From contig VXAA01004301.1 in the NCBI GenBank assembly GCA_013399115.1, forward strand, positions 688,085 through 752,084: a DNA stretch of 64,000 nt, in the 5' to 3' direction. This document shows positions 41,401 to 53,300 of this stretch, piece by piece. Each line of letters opens with the position of its first letter. The stretch's first letter is position 1. The notes below the pieces were generated by a model. The model made no database searches and was not told where the DNA came from. It saw only the letters and a program-made list of their open reading frames with translations. The DNA comes from Anseranas semipalmata (taxonomy: Eukaryota; Chordata; Aves; Anseriformes; Anseranatidae). Both the position numbers and the translations under genes were made by a program.

Positions 41401-42361
41401 GTAAGTACACTTTGTAAGCAAAACCATCACTATTCAAATTCAAAGGTTATTGGGTATAAACTGTGAAAAATGTAGTTACGTTTGGTAGATGCTTCACAAG
41501 ACAAACATACTCTGTTAGGTGATTTCATCATTTAGTTACGTTCTATTTTAAATTTGGCCCTAGACTTAATTTTGTGTTGTTCCAGTATGCATCATTTAAA
41601 AAAAATCCTATAACTCTCTTTAACTTGCTCTGGAATAACACTCCTGATAGCATTTTGAACTTTTTTTTTTTAACTAGTAATCCTTAAAACAGATATATTG
41701 CCTAGATGTATGAATTGTTGATGGATGCTCTTTATCCCTATCTGATATTTGAACACTCTTTGCACAGAGAAGATGTTTTACCATTCAGTACCCATCAAGC
41801 AGCATTTATGCGTGGATTCAGAAATGCATAATGTAACAGTTAAACTGTAGGGAGTCTTTGCAGATAACTTAGGGTGGCTATGTGCTCTAGGTTTAGTACA
41901 CACCACACAAAATGTTCCTAAACAGACGGAGTAATTGTGGGAGCAAGGAAAACATCACACAGATTGTTTGATTCCTGTCGGTGTACTGGAACCCAGCTTG
42001 CAGACCCTCCAGAGGCCCAGCTTCTTCAGTGCTTAGGGACTGTAAGCGTCCACAGGTTTTGATTTGTACTCAACGCCTTTGACTGATATAAATGAATTGG
42101 TTCTGTTCTACAGTGCTCTCTCTGCCATCATACGGATGGCATTTGACACCCACTTGGCTTCATGAGCTGTTAAACAGCAAAGAATCTCAATCCTACTGGT
42201 AAAATTCTGGCTCTTACTGAATTCAATGAGAATATTACCATCCACTTCAATTGAAGACAGGATTTTACCCATTGTTTTATTATACTTGAATGTTTTCTCT
42301 TTGTGGTCAGTTTATTGGAGATAATTTACTTTTGTTTTTTTTCTTCTTCTTCCCTCCTTAG
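41401..42361 (+). other. SPTLC3: SPTLC3 intron F-G (961 bp)
   Basis: This is the shortest visible intron, with a gtaagt donor and a ccctccttag acceptor with a strong pyrimidine tract. It contains the palindromic element at 42198-42269. Confidence 0.92.
42198..42269. repeat. palindromic repeat with 12-bp inverted ends (MITE-like)
   Basis: The left end GGTAAAATTCTG (42198-42209) and right end CAGGATTTTACC (42258-42269) are inverted copies with one mismatch. The interior contains GAATTCAATGAGAATATTACC and CACTTCAATTGAAG, an imperfect palindrome. The total length is 72 bp. It has no coding capacity. The form agrees with a non-autonomous, foldback-type ancient element; the name is unknown to me. 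Confidence 0.65.
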
Positions 42362-42491
42362 GGCTTTTGCAAGACGCATGTTAGAAAAAAATATCGGGGT
42401 GGTTGTGGTTGGGTTTCCAGCTACTCCTATCACAGAATCCAGGGCTCGGTTTTGTGTGTCAGCTGCACATACACGGGAGATGTTAGACACG
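42362..42491 (+). CDS. SPTLC3: SPTLC3 coding exon G
   Basis: After one base completing Gly, the exon encodes visible residues 271-313 ([20 protein letters not shown], then [20 protein letters not shown] and LDT); the donor is gtaagc. [10 protein letters not shown] and ARFC(V/L)SAAHT are signature blocks of the C-terminal domain; the Arg of the RARFC strand corresponds to the arginine that binds the substrate carboxylate in bacterial oxoamine synthases. AFARxMLEK and HTREMLDT fit SPTLC3. The open frame runs on past the donor to a stop codon a little over 200 bases into the intron, so intron retention would add an unrelated tail. Confidence 0.97.
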
Positions 42492-44995
42492 GTAAGCATA
42501 GCAGATGTCCTGCTGAAATTAACTTCAGATGCAAAGGGGGTTGGGAGAAGCTGTGTGTCTGTTACTTTGAATCTCAATAATTCATTTTTACATTTGTTTT
42601 TCTGGTCTTGTCACTTGATCTTTAAAGGCATTTTAGCCTTAAATATTTTATTTTTAAAAACAGATTATGGGACAGTTAGCTTGTTATGTTCTTCTATTTC
42701 TAATAGTGACCACGCATGCCACAACTAATAAAGACCTACATGAAAAGCACAGCAAGACAAAAGTTAATTGCTAGGTCAAAACTATCAGAGTAGGAAACCT
42801 GAAACGATATGGAAATAATTGCAAATCAGTTTTTCCATACCCATATTTTTATTCTGTATTTCTGTGTATTTCTTGAATTGCAGAAGTACATGGGACAGCC
42901 TTGGGGGTACAGGTGGAAACTGAAAACAGTATTTGGAATGGTTTGAACCTAATTAGGCTTAATTGGTGCTGTCTGGCCTCCCTTAGCTCTGTATCTTTCT
43001 CTGACACCAGAAATACTATTAATAGTATGTTGAGACTTCCAAATTAAACCCCCATTCCAACACTGTCAGAAATGTGTTTAAAATAAACTCTTTGAAATTT
43101 TCCATCTCCCTTTCTTGCCAAAGGTGTTTTTGGCCTGGCTTGATATGTGTTCCTTCATTCTCAGACTAAGCCAACTTGGAGGCAGGTAACACTGAGAGTT
43201 AACAGTAAATTTCAAGCATTCTTTTTATTCTCTTTGCACAAGTGTGATGCTCAAAGAAAAAAAAAAAAAAAAGAAAGAAACTTGTGAACACAGAAGGCAT
43301 TTGAGTAGAAGATGGCAATTCTTCATGCAGCCAAGCATCTGTACCTGCAGAGAGCCCCTGGCTCCCATTTGCATCCTGAGATTCATATAGAGCTTGATGT
43401 GGGAGCTCTGCCTGGCTGACCAGCTCCCATCCCAGTGTAGACCCCTCTCAAACAACATCGAAAAATCTGCTTTGCATGTGTGCAGTGCAAAATTCCTGCT
43501 GCTCTTAAAGGTGCAGTAGTTATTAGCAGGGTATAATATCATAAAGATAAAGTTGCATAGAGCAGGGCATAGCTATATACATGCATTGTTCATTGTCATC
43601 TATGCTGTTTGACTGTGGATTTTAGCTTATGTAACCGGTAACAGGCAATGAGGTTGATCTGAAAGTTAATCTCTTGAAGTTGCTGCCTTGCTTTCTCACC
43701 CTACACCCCCAAATGTCAAGTCCATTACTTTTTTAAGCCATCACTGCACGTTCACTTCTGCTTCCTGCACGTTGCTGCTTCCTGGTACCAGTGAAGGTCT
43801 GAAACACTCCCCAGCTATTATTCTTGAATGTGCTGTGCTTTTGCCTTTGAAATTGGGATCATTGCTGTACTACTTGTGGCATTCTTTGAATGTCTGTCCT
43901 TACGCTATGGGAGCATGGAAATGCCCTGAGTTTAATTACATGCAGACGGAAAGGTTTTTTTAGGGCAAACACTTTGTGAACATTCCTAAATCCAGTGTAA
44001 CAACAGGTAACAAGCACAATGAAAAGTTCCCTTTGGCAAAATTTGTTTTGAATCTTGGCCTGGAACTAAGAAAAGGAAAGATCCATTTAAAGGGCAAGCT
44101 CCCAAGAATAACTTCCTTAATGACTTTGAAGCTATCTCTGTGCATAAACCATTACTAAAATACTCCTTTCCGCTCACAATCAAAATCGCTGTTTTCCTTT
44201 TTGATGCTGAAAGGTTGGCAACTCTTGAGTGTGGTTCAGATGCTGCAAGACACTGAGCTGCTTCTCTGTGGTATAGAGTTCCCTGGCTACTTTTTGAATG
44301 TACTGAGAGCTGGAGACACTGCTCAGCAAATTGCATGACAATGCTAATGCATTATTAATTATGCCTGTGACCTTAATACAAGAAAACAATGGAATGCACT
44401 AGAAATACCTTAAACTGATCAGGGTGTTTATGATGATTCTGATCAGCATTGTGTGCTGAGTCCCATCCAAGAAAATGCAGTGGCAACTCCAGTCTTCAGG
44501 ATCCATATGGAAATCTTAAAGCATTGCCTTAAATATGCCTTTTTCGCAAGTAACGATAATTTTTTGTCTGGATTATTATCTCCCCATGCTTCTAGAAAGT
44601 CTGTTTTTTTTAATCTGTGTTCAATTCATGTACTGACTGATAAATAAATCATAACCTACTGAAGGAGTAAATTCTGTTCTCATGGATGCAGTTGTGCATC
44701 TATGACTTCATGAAGCATTTGGACTGTGCTCTTAGTCATATGGTCTGAATTTTTGGGCAAACCGGTGTAGTGCTAGGAGTTGGACTCGATGATCCTTATG
44801 GATCGCTTCCAACTTGAGATATTCTATGATTCTATGATTCTATGAACATTCACCATGGGAGAATAAAAGCAGAATTTTCCCTTTAAAGTTTCTTTAACTA
44901 ACGCTTTTACAAACTTGGTTTTCTGCTGTAAAGTAGAAGTTGGTAGAACTTCCTATCTTTTCCAAGAGAATTGACACAGTGTGATGGTCTTACAG
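42492..44995 (+). other. SPTLC3: SPTLC3 last intron (2504 bp)
   Basis: The donor is gtaagc and the acceptor is ggtcttacag. The intron contains a long A-rich run near 43257-43280 and a CR1 3' end at 44759-44844, about 150 bases before the final exon. No additional exon was seen. Confidence 0.9.
44759..44844 (+). mobile_element. CR1 LINE 3' end fragment
   Basis: The segment reads GTTGGACTCGATGATCC, then GATCGCTTCCAACTTGAGAT, then three perfect ATTCTATG units (44821-44844). This is the diagnostic 3' terminus of CR1, the dominant retrotransposon of birds, inserted in the same orientation as SPTLC3. Only the extreme 3' end is present, as usual for 5'-truncated CR1 copies. The intact tail suggests a relatively young insertion compared with the other repeats here. 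Confidence 0.9.
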
Positions 44996-45109
44996 GTTTT
45001 GAATGCTCTGGATGAATTGGGTGATTTTCTACAACTGAAATATTCCCGGTATTCCAAGTCATCTCATCCTGAACTGTATGAAGAAACTAGGTTTGAACAT
45101 GAAGATTAA
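44996..45109 (+). CDS. SPTLC3: SPTLC3 terminal coding exon H with stop codon
   Basis: This exon encodes the last 37 residues (VLNALDELGDFLQLKYSRYS, then KSSHPELYEETRFEHED) followed by TAA at 45107-45109. The acceptor is ggtcttacag. The LDE(L/M)GDxLQLKYSR block is common to SPTLC2 and SPTLC3. The tail ending PELYxETxFExED is the best single piece of evidence for SPTLC3, because SPTLC2 as I remember it has a different tail ending TYEETED. The protein ends at the expected point, so the gene is complete at its 3' end. Confidence 0.96.
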   Translation, partial: VLNALDELGDFLQLKYSRYSKSSHPELYEETRFEHED

Positions 45110-45470
45110 GTCTTCCACCCATGAAGAGAACATTATGATGCTATGAAAGGGGGGAAAAACCCCAAACTAAAAAATACAAATACATTTCTTCCCTTCTAAG
45201 GACAATTTATGTTTCTCAGTTAATTGAAAAGAGGGGAAGCTTTGTTGTTGCATTTTATTGTATCAAATTTCTGTATTCAAGAGACTGAAATATTGATACA
45301 GATTTGCCTCCCCAGGAGATCTGTCCTTCTTACGGTATTTTTGATGCAGAATGAATGCATCCATTGATCAAGTTAATAGTGTACAGCTTTTGTTATGGCC
45401 CCTTTTTATGAAGAGGCTTCAGATAGTCGTAATTGTGACTGAAATAATAAAGTTTAAAAACTGAATGGAT
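45110..45470 (+). other. SPTLC3: SPTLC3 3' untranslated region
   Basis: About 360 bases run from the stop codon to the expected cleavage point after the first AATAAA. The UTR includes a G-run, A-run, C-run sequence at about 45149-45163 that could form a small hairpin. The end is estimated from the poly(A) signal, and a longer alternative 3' UTR cannot be excluded. Confidence 0.7.
45446..45451 (+). terminator. SPTLC3: polyadenylation signal AATAAA
   Basis: A canonical AATAAA lies about 340 bases after the SPTLC3 stop codon, in the context GAAATAATAAAGTTT. Cleavage is expected 15-25 bases downstream. Confidence 0.75.
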
Positions 45471-46464
45471 TCCAGTGCAGTATGATGATATAACTGAGCT
45501 TCATCAGTGAAACTGAATTCTGTCTGTTGAAGAGCATAAATCAAGACATCGGTGTGGATTGCTACAGAGGAAAGAGCAGAAAGTGACCTCTTAACTAATT
45601 TGCCCTATCATGCCTCCAAGGACGAAAAATGTTAGAAGAGGGCAAACGCTGAGAACAAGAAAAGTAGCCTCATCAGATGTTTCTGACAGCAGATTATGGG
45701 AAAAGGAAATGTCTCCTCCACAGACCTTTTCTCTGCCACTTAAATACACTATAAGCTTCATAATGTACAAAATTTTGGGCTTAGAAATAAACAGAAATGC
45801 TTTTCTTCTAATGCATTCGACCTACAGCTTTCCACATCTTATCACAATGAAAGTTCTTCAGCAGGCTTACTCCCTTTTCATGTAGCAGTAAATAATTTTA
45901 ATAACCATTTAACTTTCCCGTAAAAACCTTGATCAAAACAGTCAGATACTTGCAGTTCACAAACTGCAGATGACATTTATGGGCCCATTCCTAAGTTTCT
46001 TGAACTACTTATGGGCTTAATAAATTCACTAACAAGTACATAATACTGAAGCTGATAGTTATACAGAATGTGAAGTTCAAGATACCATAAGCAGTTCTGC
46101 CACCTGTTAAGTTGAGAACTCCATCATTTCTAAACGTGCTAAGGTCATCCGCTTAATAACATTTCTTGAAATATTCCTGTCTGGTTTGTGCATGTCAGGG
46201 GTTGTTTTACTTGTCTAGTTGCAGACTTTTTGAATGGCTTATTTTTCAAATAATTGATTATGTCATCTGAGGGGAAGATGTCCTTGTTCTCTTTTCCACT
46301 GCTCGCGTGACAAATGCTCAAAGACACTTGAAGGAAATGTTACAGCCTGCAGTTTCCCTGCAATGCCTGCAGAAGCATAATCATCAGCCTTATGTGGGCT
46401 GAGTTGTTTGAAGGAGATTGGAGGCTTTTTCCCTTTTTTGCAGCGTTGAAAAGCAGTTCTGCAG

Positions 46465-46831
46465 CTTTAAGAATGAACTCCAAACCATTCCACGCTATCA
46501 AATGTCATTGTAAACACATCAGATGAGAGATGTTTAGCTTTCTGTTGCACAGATGTACCACACTTTCATGTTCTCTTGAAAGCTGTGGTGTAAACTTAAC
46601 CCACAGCTGCAATATTAGATTTAAGAACAGAACAATTAAATTGCGGAGTACCAATTACACTATATTACTCCCTGCTTGTTAAAGCTGCTTTCAGGATATA
46701 ACAAGGCTGATTGGTTATGAGGGCCCATTTTTTGTTGGATTCTTGTTGTTGTTGTTGTGCAAGTTAATAAAAATCCAGTGGTGCTATAACTTTAAGAATT
46801 GATTACAACACATTCCATAATATCAAATGTC
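46465..46831 (+). repeat. diverged direct repeat pair (about 42 bp each)
   Basis: Two segments, 46465-46506 and 46790-46831, both begin CTTTAAGAAT and continue with ACA/CCATTCCA-like and TATCAAATGTC sequence. By eye roughly three quarters of positions agree over 42 bases, and some similarity (CAGTnnTGC) continues upstream. They are 325 bases apart in the same orientation. Confidence 0.55.
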
Positions 46832-47639
46832 GGCTTTAGGAAACATATATCAAGGTCTGGGGGAGGACTAAGTGGTGTCATATGATTCTTCATTCTGGTA
46901 GACAGACTTGAAAAACATTGCAGAGGTTCAAGGGAGCGGTGTTTGTGGATAAGAGCAAATTCACTGTATAAATATTAAAATACTCGGACACAGGACAGAG
47001 AGAAATTAGGAAAGGTGAACTTTGTCTTTGAGTAACCTGGCAATTTGTGATTTACAACTTTGTTACATGCAGGGTGAGTGCATTTACTGCAAAGGAGATG
47101 GGTTGAGAAATTTCCGCAACCTGTTCCTCGAGGAAAAGTACTGAATGTGATATATTGCGTTTTGATCTCCATAGCCGAACATCTGCAGCCAGATCCTCAG
47201 CTGACTTCTGACCTTCCATCTTGGGGTATATGGCCATAGATTATATTTCAGCAAACATTATTACACATGCTGTTGCAGGCAACATGCTATTTTCCTCAAA
47301 GAGAGGCCTGAGTTTGATTAAGCTACAGAGTGATCACTTTTTGTCCCCCTACAGGGGAATGTTTTCTGTCTAAAGCCGAATTCCTCCTGCCCTCAGAACA
47401 TTACTCTCTCTCATATTAAGGAGACAGGACAGCTATTTTTCAGACACTGTCAGTTGATTAATTATATGCTCTCTTCTGATTTCTTCCATCCCTTACACAA
47501 TAGAGAAAGTACAGGCTGACTGTCCCTGGGCTTGGGGAACATTTGGGGAGAAATCCCGGCTCCACTGATGCAATAATAAAACTCCCAGGAACTCCAGACT
47601 CTTAGATTTTCCCCATGAGGCTGAGTTATGGTCTGGCAT

Positions 47640-47701
47640 TGGCTTCTCCACCAGTGTAATTTCAGTGGAGTTTTTCCAGATTTACATCAATTTTAATAGA
47701 T
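47640..47701. repeat. degenerate palindromic repeat copy (ancient)
   Basis: The segment contains CCACCAGTGTAATTTCAGTG, GAGTTTTTCCAGATTTACAT and CAATTTTAATAGATCT. The order 'accagtgtaa ... tcagtggagtt ... ccagatttacatca' matches the palindromic repeat group seen at 48432 and 35139. Confidence 0.5.
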
Positions 47702-48431
47702 CTAGAGTTGATCAGCACTTGGAGACACAATTTTAGCTAGCTTAGGAAAAAAACTGGTGGAGTATTTATTAGGGAATTAACACATCTAGCATAAGGATCA
47801 CATTCCCTAGAATATAATCCATCTTCAAGCATGCATGTTCATGTGAGATTAGTTCTCTGTAATTGTTTTAGATGGTTTTGAAAAAGAACTGCCCTCAATA
47901 AATAAAAATTGCTCAAGTTGTCATGTTTTAATCCAGTGGAAATGTAAGTATACATACACTAACTTTTTGTTGGCAAGCTGCAATTCCAGCATCTTGTTAT
48001 CCTACCTAAAATCTTGATTGACCTTCATGCTAGGGGAAGATGCAAGTTGTCTGCTTGACATAGTAACTGAATTGTTTGCTCTTTCCTGTACTTTTATCCC
48101 ACCTCATCTTTTAGAAAGCTTTCATTTCCTGCACTTATCTTGCTTGTCAAGGTAGTTCCTCCATCCACTTCTCCTCCCTCTTTGCAATGTTCTTTCTAAT
48201 CTGCTAGTTCCCATCCTCTGGGTCTAGGAAAAGCACACTGGCAGCTGCAGAGGACCTGAAGTGTAATATTTGGCTGTGTAGTCATTGCCTCACTCTGCCT
48301 TCTTTTCCTGGTATCCTTATCAGCTCCTGAAGACTTTAATCTTTCATTTTCAAATAAAAATTTCCTACTGATGGTGCTAAGTTTCTAAGCTGAACCACAT
48401 CTGAACTGCACAAGCAGTTGAACCAAGAATG

Positions 48432-48516
48432 AGTTTGATCTACCCCTCATGCCAGTGTAGATCAGGTTAAATCTTGCTTTGAAGTCAATACCATTGGTTT
48501 AAAACTGGTGCAACCA
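48432..48516. repeat. degenerate palindromic repeat copy (ancient)
   Basis: The segment contains GTTTGATCTACCCCTCATGC, CAGTGTAGATCAGGTTAAAT, CTTTGAAGTCAATACCATTG and GTTTAAAACTGGTGCAACC. It has the TGAAGTCAAT centre of the group, with CCAGTGTAGATCAGG on the left and GTTTAAAACTGGTG on the right as decayed arms. Confidence 0.6.
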
Positions 48517-49424
48517 TGAGAGGGACCTGTCAGTATGAGGTGAGCCGCCTGCATTTGTTTCAAAGGGATTTGAACACTGACATCTCCGGACTTTTTCACA
48601 GTTGCTGCTCTTCACAAGGGACCATGACATGGGATTGGATTTATTTAAGGTAGGACTTGAATTTTCTTTCTTTTTTTTTTTTTTTCTTATTTTCCAAAAT
48701 GTGTTTGGTTGAAGTGCATTGCATATTTCCCAGTCCTGCTGAGACAAGGAAAAATAATGATGTAAGAAAAACAATTTACACTAAAGGTGTTTACTTAATT
48801 ATGCGTTTTGTAGCCTGCTTAGAAATCCAGTATAGAGTCTCTAGTATATAATCTGCTTTTTATTTGTGCATAAAGTTTAATTGTTCTTCAAATTAAAAAA
48901 CAGATCAGGACCAAAGAAACCATACCACCAGCTGAGAAATGGTAGATGTCATTCCAATATTGGCAGCTGAGCATTCAAGCCTCCAGTTACCTTCTACGGA
49001 GCTCAAAAGAAAAAGAAAAAGAAAAAAGTATCTAGGTGTTTCCCTTATTTACTTACATATCCAATGTTGTTTGTCCTCACTGCAGGTCAGTCACAAGATA
49101 ATGAGACTCTCACTCCGTCCATTAGTGAAACAGAGATTCAGACCCATCAGTATGGTCCCAAAATGTCCACATAAAATAAGAATTTGGTATCACCAGAACA
49201 GGAGTCTGGGGTCTGAATCAGATTGGTTGCTCAGCAGTCACCTAAGAGGTGAGTGTGTTTCTTTTGATGTATGTGGTATGTCACTGACAAGAGACATAAG
49301 GGTGCAGTGATAAATCCATTTATATCACATGGTTATCAAATGAAAAGGATAATGGAGACGCAAACGATCTGGAGAGACATGGTAGAACTGGAGACTTAGC
49401 CTAGATTCCATTGTGTGCCAACTG

Positions 49425-49477
49425 GTTTTTTTTGTTTGTTTTGTTTTGTTTTGTTTTGTTTTGTTTTGTTTTGTTTC
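49425..49477. repeat. (TTTTG)n microsatellite
   Basis: About nine TTTTG units in a nearly perfect array follow a T run, in the intergenic region. Pentanucleotide arrays of this kind often derive from the poly(A)/poly(T) tail of a retroposed sequence. Confidence 0.92.
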
Positions 49478-49721
49478 TGCAAGCATTGCAAGAGTTGTTA
49501 AATCTTTCAGACCAGTTAGGAGGAAAATTTTGTCTTTAATATCAAAATGGTGACTCTGAACCAGGCAAAGAAAGATGCTGCATACCATGTGTGCTTTCAG
49601 TTGGTTTGTGAAGAGAAGGCAGGATAGATGGGGTGCAATAGCATGTGTCCCTGGCACTTAGTACTTATTATGTTTCATAGATAGTCACTTCTGCCAGATG
49701 CTGTACAAGGGCAAACAAGTA

Positions 49722-50340
49722 TTAATTGCTCTCAATAGACCTGAGTTCAACAGCTTGTGCTGCAGGGGTAACCAGGTTTGTGGTAATGTTTGAGCCACCA
49801 TCTATAGTGAACAGTGTTGATGCTGAAAATAGGCCAGAGATCATTCTAGTGATTATCATGCAAAGCATCATTGATGGTTGTGATGCACTCACTGGGCATC
49901 CTTGCTGGGATGACAATGCTGTGGGTGGATATGGTATGGTAACAACTGCCTGTGCTACCCTGCCAGGTGTAACTGTGATGTGGCTCAAGGACAGGCATGA
50001 CAGTGCCCTTTTCTTTGCAGATACAGAAGGACAAGGCCTTTAGGTCACTCTGGCAGATGAGTTTCCTGCTGGCAAACCAACTCAACCAGAAGATGTAGCC
50101 ATGAAACCAGGATATTGTAAGAAGTCTAAAAGATTGATTCTCAAAGGTAAGTCAAGTACCTGCAGTAACAGAGGAAATTTTTTGTGTGTCACATGGAACA
50201 ATGGTGCCAGATGTGAGAGGTGAAGCTTGCTTTTCTACCATCCCCACTGAAATCGTCTCAAAGAATTTTCTGTGAACATGAGCTAACTCTAGTATCCTGT
50301 GGTGGGCCAAAGTATATGCATCCTCCAGTTCCTGGAGCAC
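49722..50340. other. unidentified coding-like segment, open on both strands
   Basis: A plus-strand frame (49726-50043, 105 codons) and minus-strand frames (49722-49988, 88 codons, and 50152-50340, 62 codons) are open here, and the inferred peptides have balanced compositions. No ATG starts the plus-strand or the 50152-50340 frame, and no splice context is convincing. The two minus frames are out of register with each other. I do not recognise a family on either strand. It may be a decayed retrocopy or transposon fragment, or chance. Confidence 0.25.
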
Positions 50341-53300
50341 AGAACTGATCTCTCATCAAGTACCATTGCGTTTGTTGCGTTTATCTGCTGTAGCTCCATT
50401 TCCAGTCCTGCCACAACAAGCAGCAGGTCTATCTTATCTGTTCAGAGCACAGCCTGAAGTGGACAACTAAGTCTACTGGCATCCGGTGTGACCCCCACCA
50501 TGGTCCATGGCACAGCACTGAGTATACGCTTCTTGGCATAGACTGGCTTTTGCTGTGCTGCAGATAGCCTCTTTTCTGAATTGAGTTCCTCATCTCTTGA
50601 CCTTTCCAGCAGCTGTTCGGGAATAGCACAGAAGTGATGAAATCAATGGGGACATTACAAAAGCATAGCTTCCCTTGTGTGTTTCCTGGAGCTTGCTCTG
50701 ACACAAATATCCTGTGTGTGTCCTACTCTCCCCCTGTTACCACACAAGCCTCGTGATGACTTGGCTCTGTGCACAGCGCAGAAATTGTTGCGCTCATTGC
50801 TGGGGATCCTACTTTCATGTGGGAGCCGCTTTTCAAAAATCCCTAACACTGAGGATGCAGCTACTTGCAGCCAGTAAGAGGCGTGATATTTTTTATAATT
50901 CATGGACCATGTATGCATACTTTTGACATTTCCCTATGTGCAGAACATCCTGATCGGAACTCTCTGACTCCCACTGCACACTCCAGTACCGATATTTTTA
51001 AAATTCCTCTTCTCAGCAAATCAGTGTAACCTATAGACCAGAGCTCTACGCTGGATGCAAGAGAACCAATTCTGTCTCTGCTCTGCTAAGTAATTGCAGA
51101 TGAGACACATTAATGCTCTTTGCCTCACTTTTGTTCCTTTGTAAAACTGTGATAGTGATCCTGATTTATTTGTAAAACACTAACTTGAACAGACAAGAAG
51201 AGCTATCAAAGGGCTAAGCGTTGTTATTATCTGAGCAATCTTTTCATTTCTACGTCTCAGAACTTCTCCATTAATCCTGTAAAAGTCATGAGTACTCTGT
51301 TTACCAGACCTAATGTACAAGACAGTACAATAGTGAGGACTAATTATAAATTATAGGAAAAGAAAAATCTGGAAAACAAATTCTTTTAATATTTCCATTC
51401 TGTGCAGGCTTTGTCAATGTCTTGCTCCAATGATGCCAGTTGGATTAGGAAGCTTTTTAAAATGTGAATTTATCTTTTCAAAGATTTGTAGCCAAGCCTT
51501 TCCAGTTTGTTAAAATGTAATTAGTGTCTGCTTGTTAATATGATGTTCATTGATTTTTAAAGTACACAGACTTCAAAGCTAAAAATAAATAAATAAAAAG
51601 AGAGATAATTCAAACCAGAGTGGAACAGCTCGGACAGTTTTACTCTTTTGCCAGGATCCCAAAGCTGTTGTGTTCAAACAATGCCACAGTTTGAGTGGAA
51701 ATGTGAAGATTAAATCCAAACCCTGCATGTCAGCTTTTTTGCAAATGACTATCCAGGATTTCACTAAAATGTCCAACCACAACAGATCATGTTGCAGGGA
51801 TTTTTGTTGCTTAACAGTTCGTGATAGTCTCCTGTTTCTCTATTGTGTGTAATAGACCTATGCGCCTAGCACCTAGTAAATATCAGTGGAAGTTTGGTGC
51901 CTAACTCTGTTAGGCACTTTGGAAGAAGCATTTGAAATGGTCAGAAGAGCAAAGGGTTCACAAACATGACATATGGTTGCAGAAGCTCCCAGTTGCCTAT
52001 CAATGTGTTGTGGCATGCAATAGAACATGCGTAGCTGCGAAACATAATTTGATCACAGTAATAGAAGAAATGATACAAGAGCTAAAGAGGCAGGTGGAAG
52101 TAACTTCAAATTCAGGCAGAAATTCAAAGATGTGATTGAGGAATGTCCTGAGGAGACTGCAAAAACACTAGAGCACAAAACCTTCTGAAGAAGAAGGCTT
52201 GGAGAACAGAAAAATGCAAAGAATTGTCCATGGGAGAAACCTACCCAAGTGCAAGAGAAAGGATGGAATTTGCTAGTGCAGGAGAGATGAAGCTGAGCAA
52301 CACATTTGTTTGACTGGAGAAGAAAAAAAAATCAGTAGTAAAGAAGAAAGGAAGGGAAACTATCCCCCAAAGGCAAAATGACAAGGTAGTGAAGACAGCC
52401 AGGACTGAGACTCCACCATGCAGAATGAGGGAGAAAAGAAGACAGACTGATTTTCAAACAAATAAGAGAGAGGAGGAGATCCCACCACGCCGGTATGACA
52501 CAGGTGTCTGTGACTGCGGACAGGTCCCTTAATTGTTTAGAACAAGGGAGGAACAATGTTGAGCCAAAACGCAGAGAGATGCCTTGTCTTCCATAACTAG
52601 GAATGTTAGATGTGAACCAGTGGCAAAGCAAATAAGGAAAGTTAATGGTAACAAGAATTGTCTTTCTTTCAGGACAAGTGATACTGTGGAAACAGGTCAA
52701 GGACAACTCCACCACAGAGACGACACTGCTTTAAGATAGAGATGCCCCAGTATTTTTTCGATGGAATTCTTCCAGTCCTAATGGAAAATTATAAGGTAAT
52801 GAAAAGTGATATAGGTCCTCATAAATAGCTCTGTGAAGGAGATTTGGGGATGTTTGATCACTGAGCGGTGAACATCTAAAGCAGATACTTCTCTGAGAGT
52901 AGTCTCCATTTAGCCACTTGTGATGCTAGCCTTCCAGGACCAAAATTGGCAACACTGAGTAAAGCCAAGTGTAAAATAGCAGGAAGCAGGCGCAAGAATC
53001 CTGATTTTCATGCTGGGTTTTAACAAACAGGAAAAGAAAATTCTTGATAGTAAATATAGTGGGGGACAATGGACCTCAAAAGAATGAAGGCACACTGAAA
53101 GCAAAGTATTAATTCTCTGCTGTTACCAATATAAGATATTTTTCTCTAACAAGTTTGAGATTGCCATTCACTTTGTTACTGCAGATTTACTGTGGGATGT
53201 CATCCATGGTGAGCACAGAAGGAGGTCAGCTGTGTGATAACAATTCTAAGCCTTGGTTTCTGTATTGTATACAATATAAGTGTTCTGGTCTCTTCCTGTT

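Noticed and set aside
45610..45885. Open frame starting with ATG soon after the SPTLC3 poly(A) signal
   Set aside because: Low-complexity basic start and no similarity that I can recognise; most probably chance.
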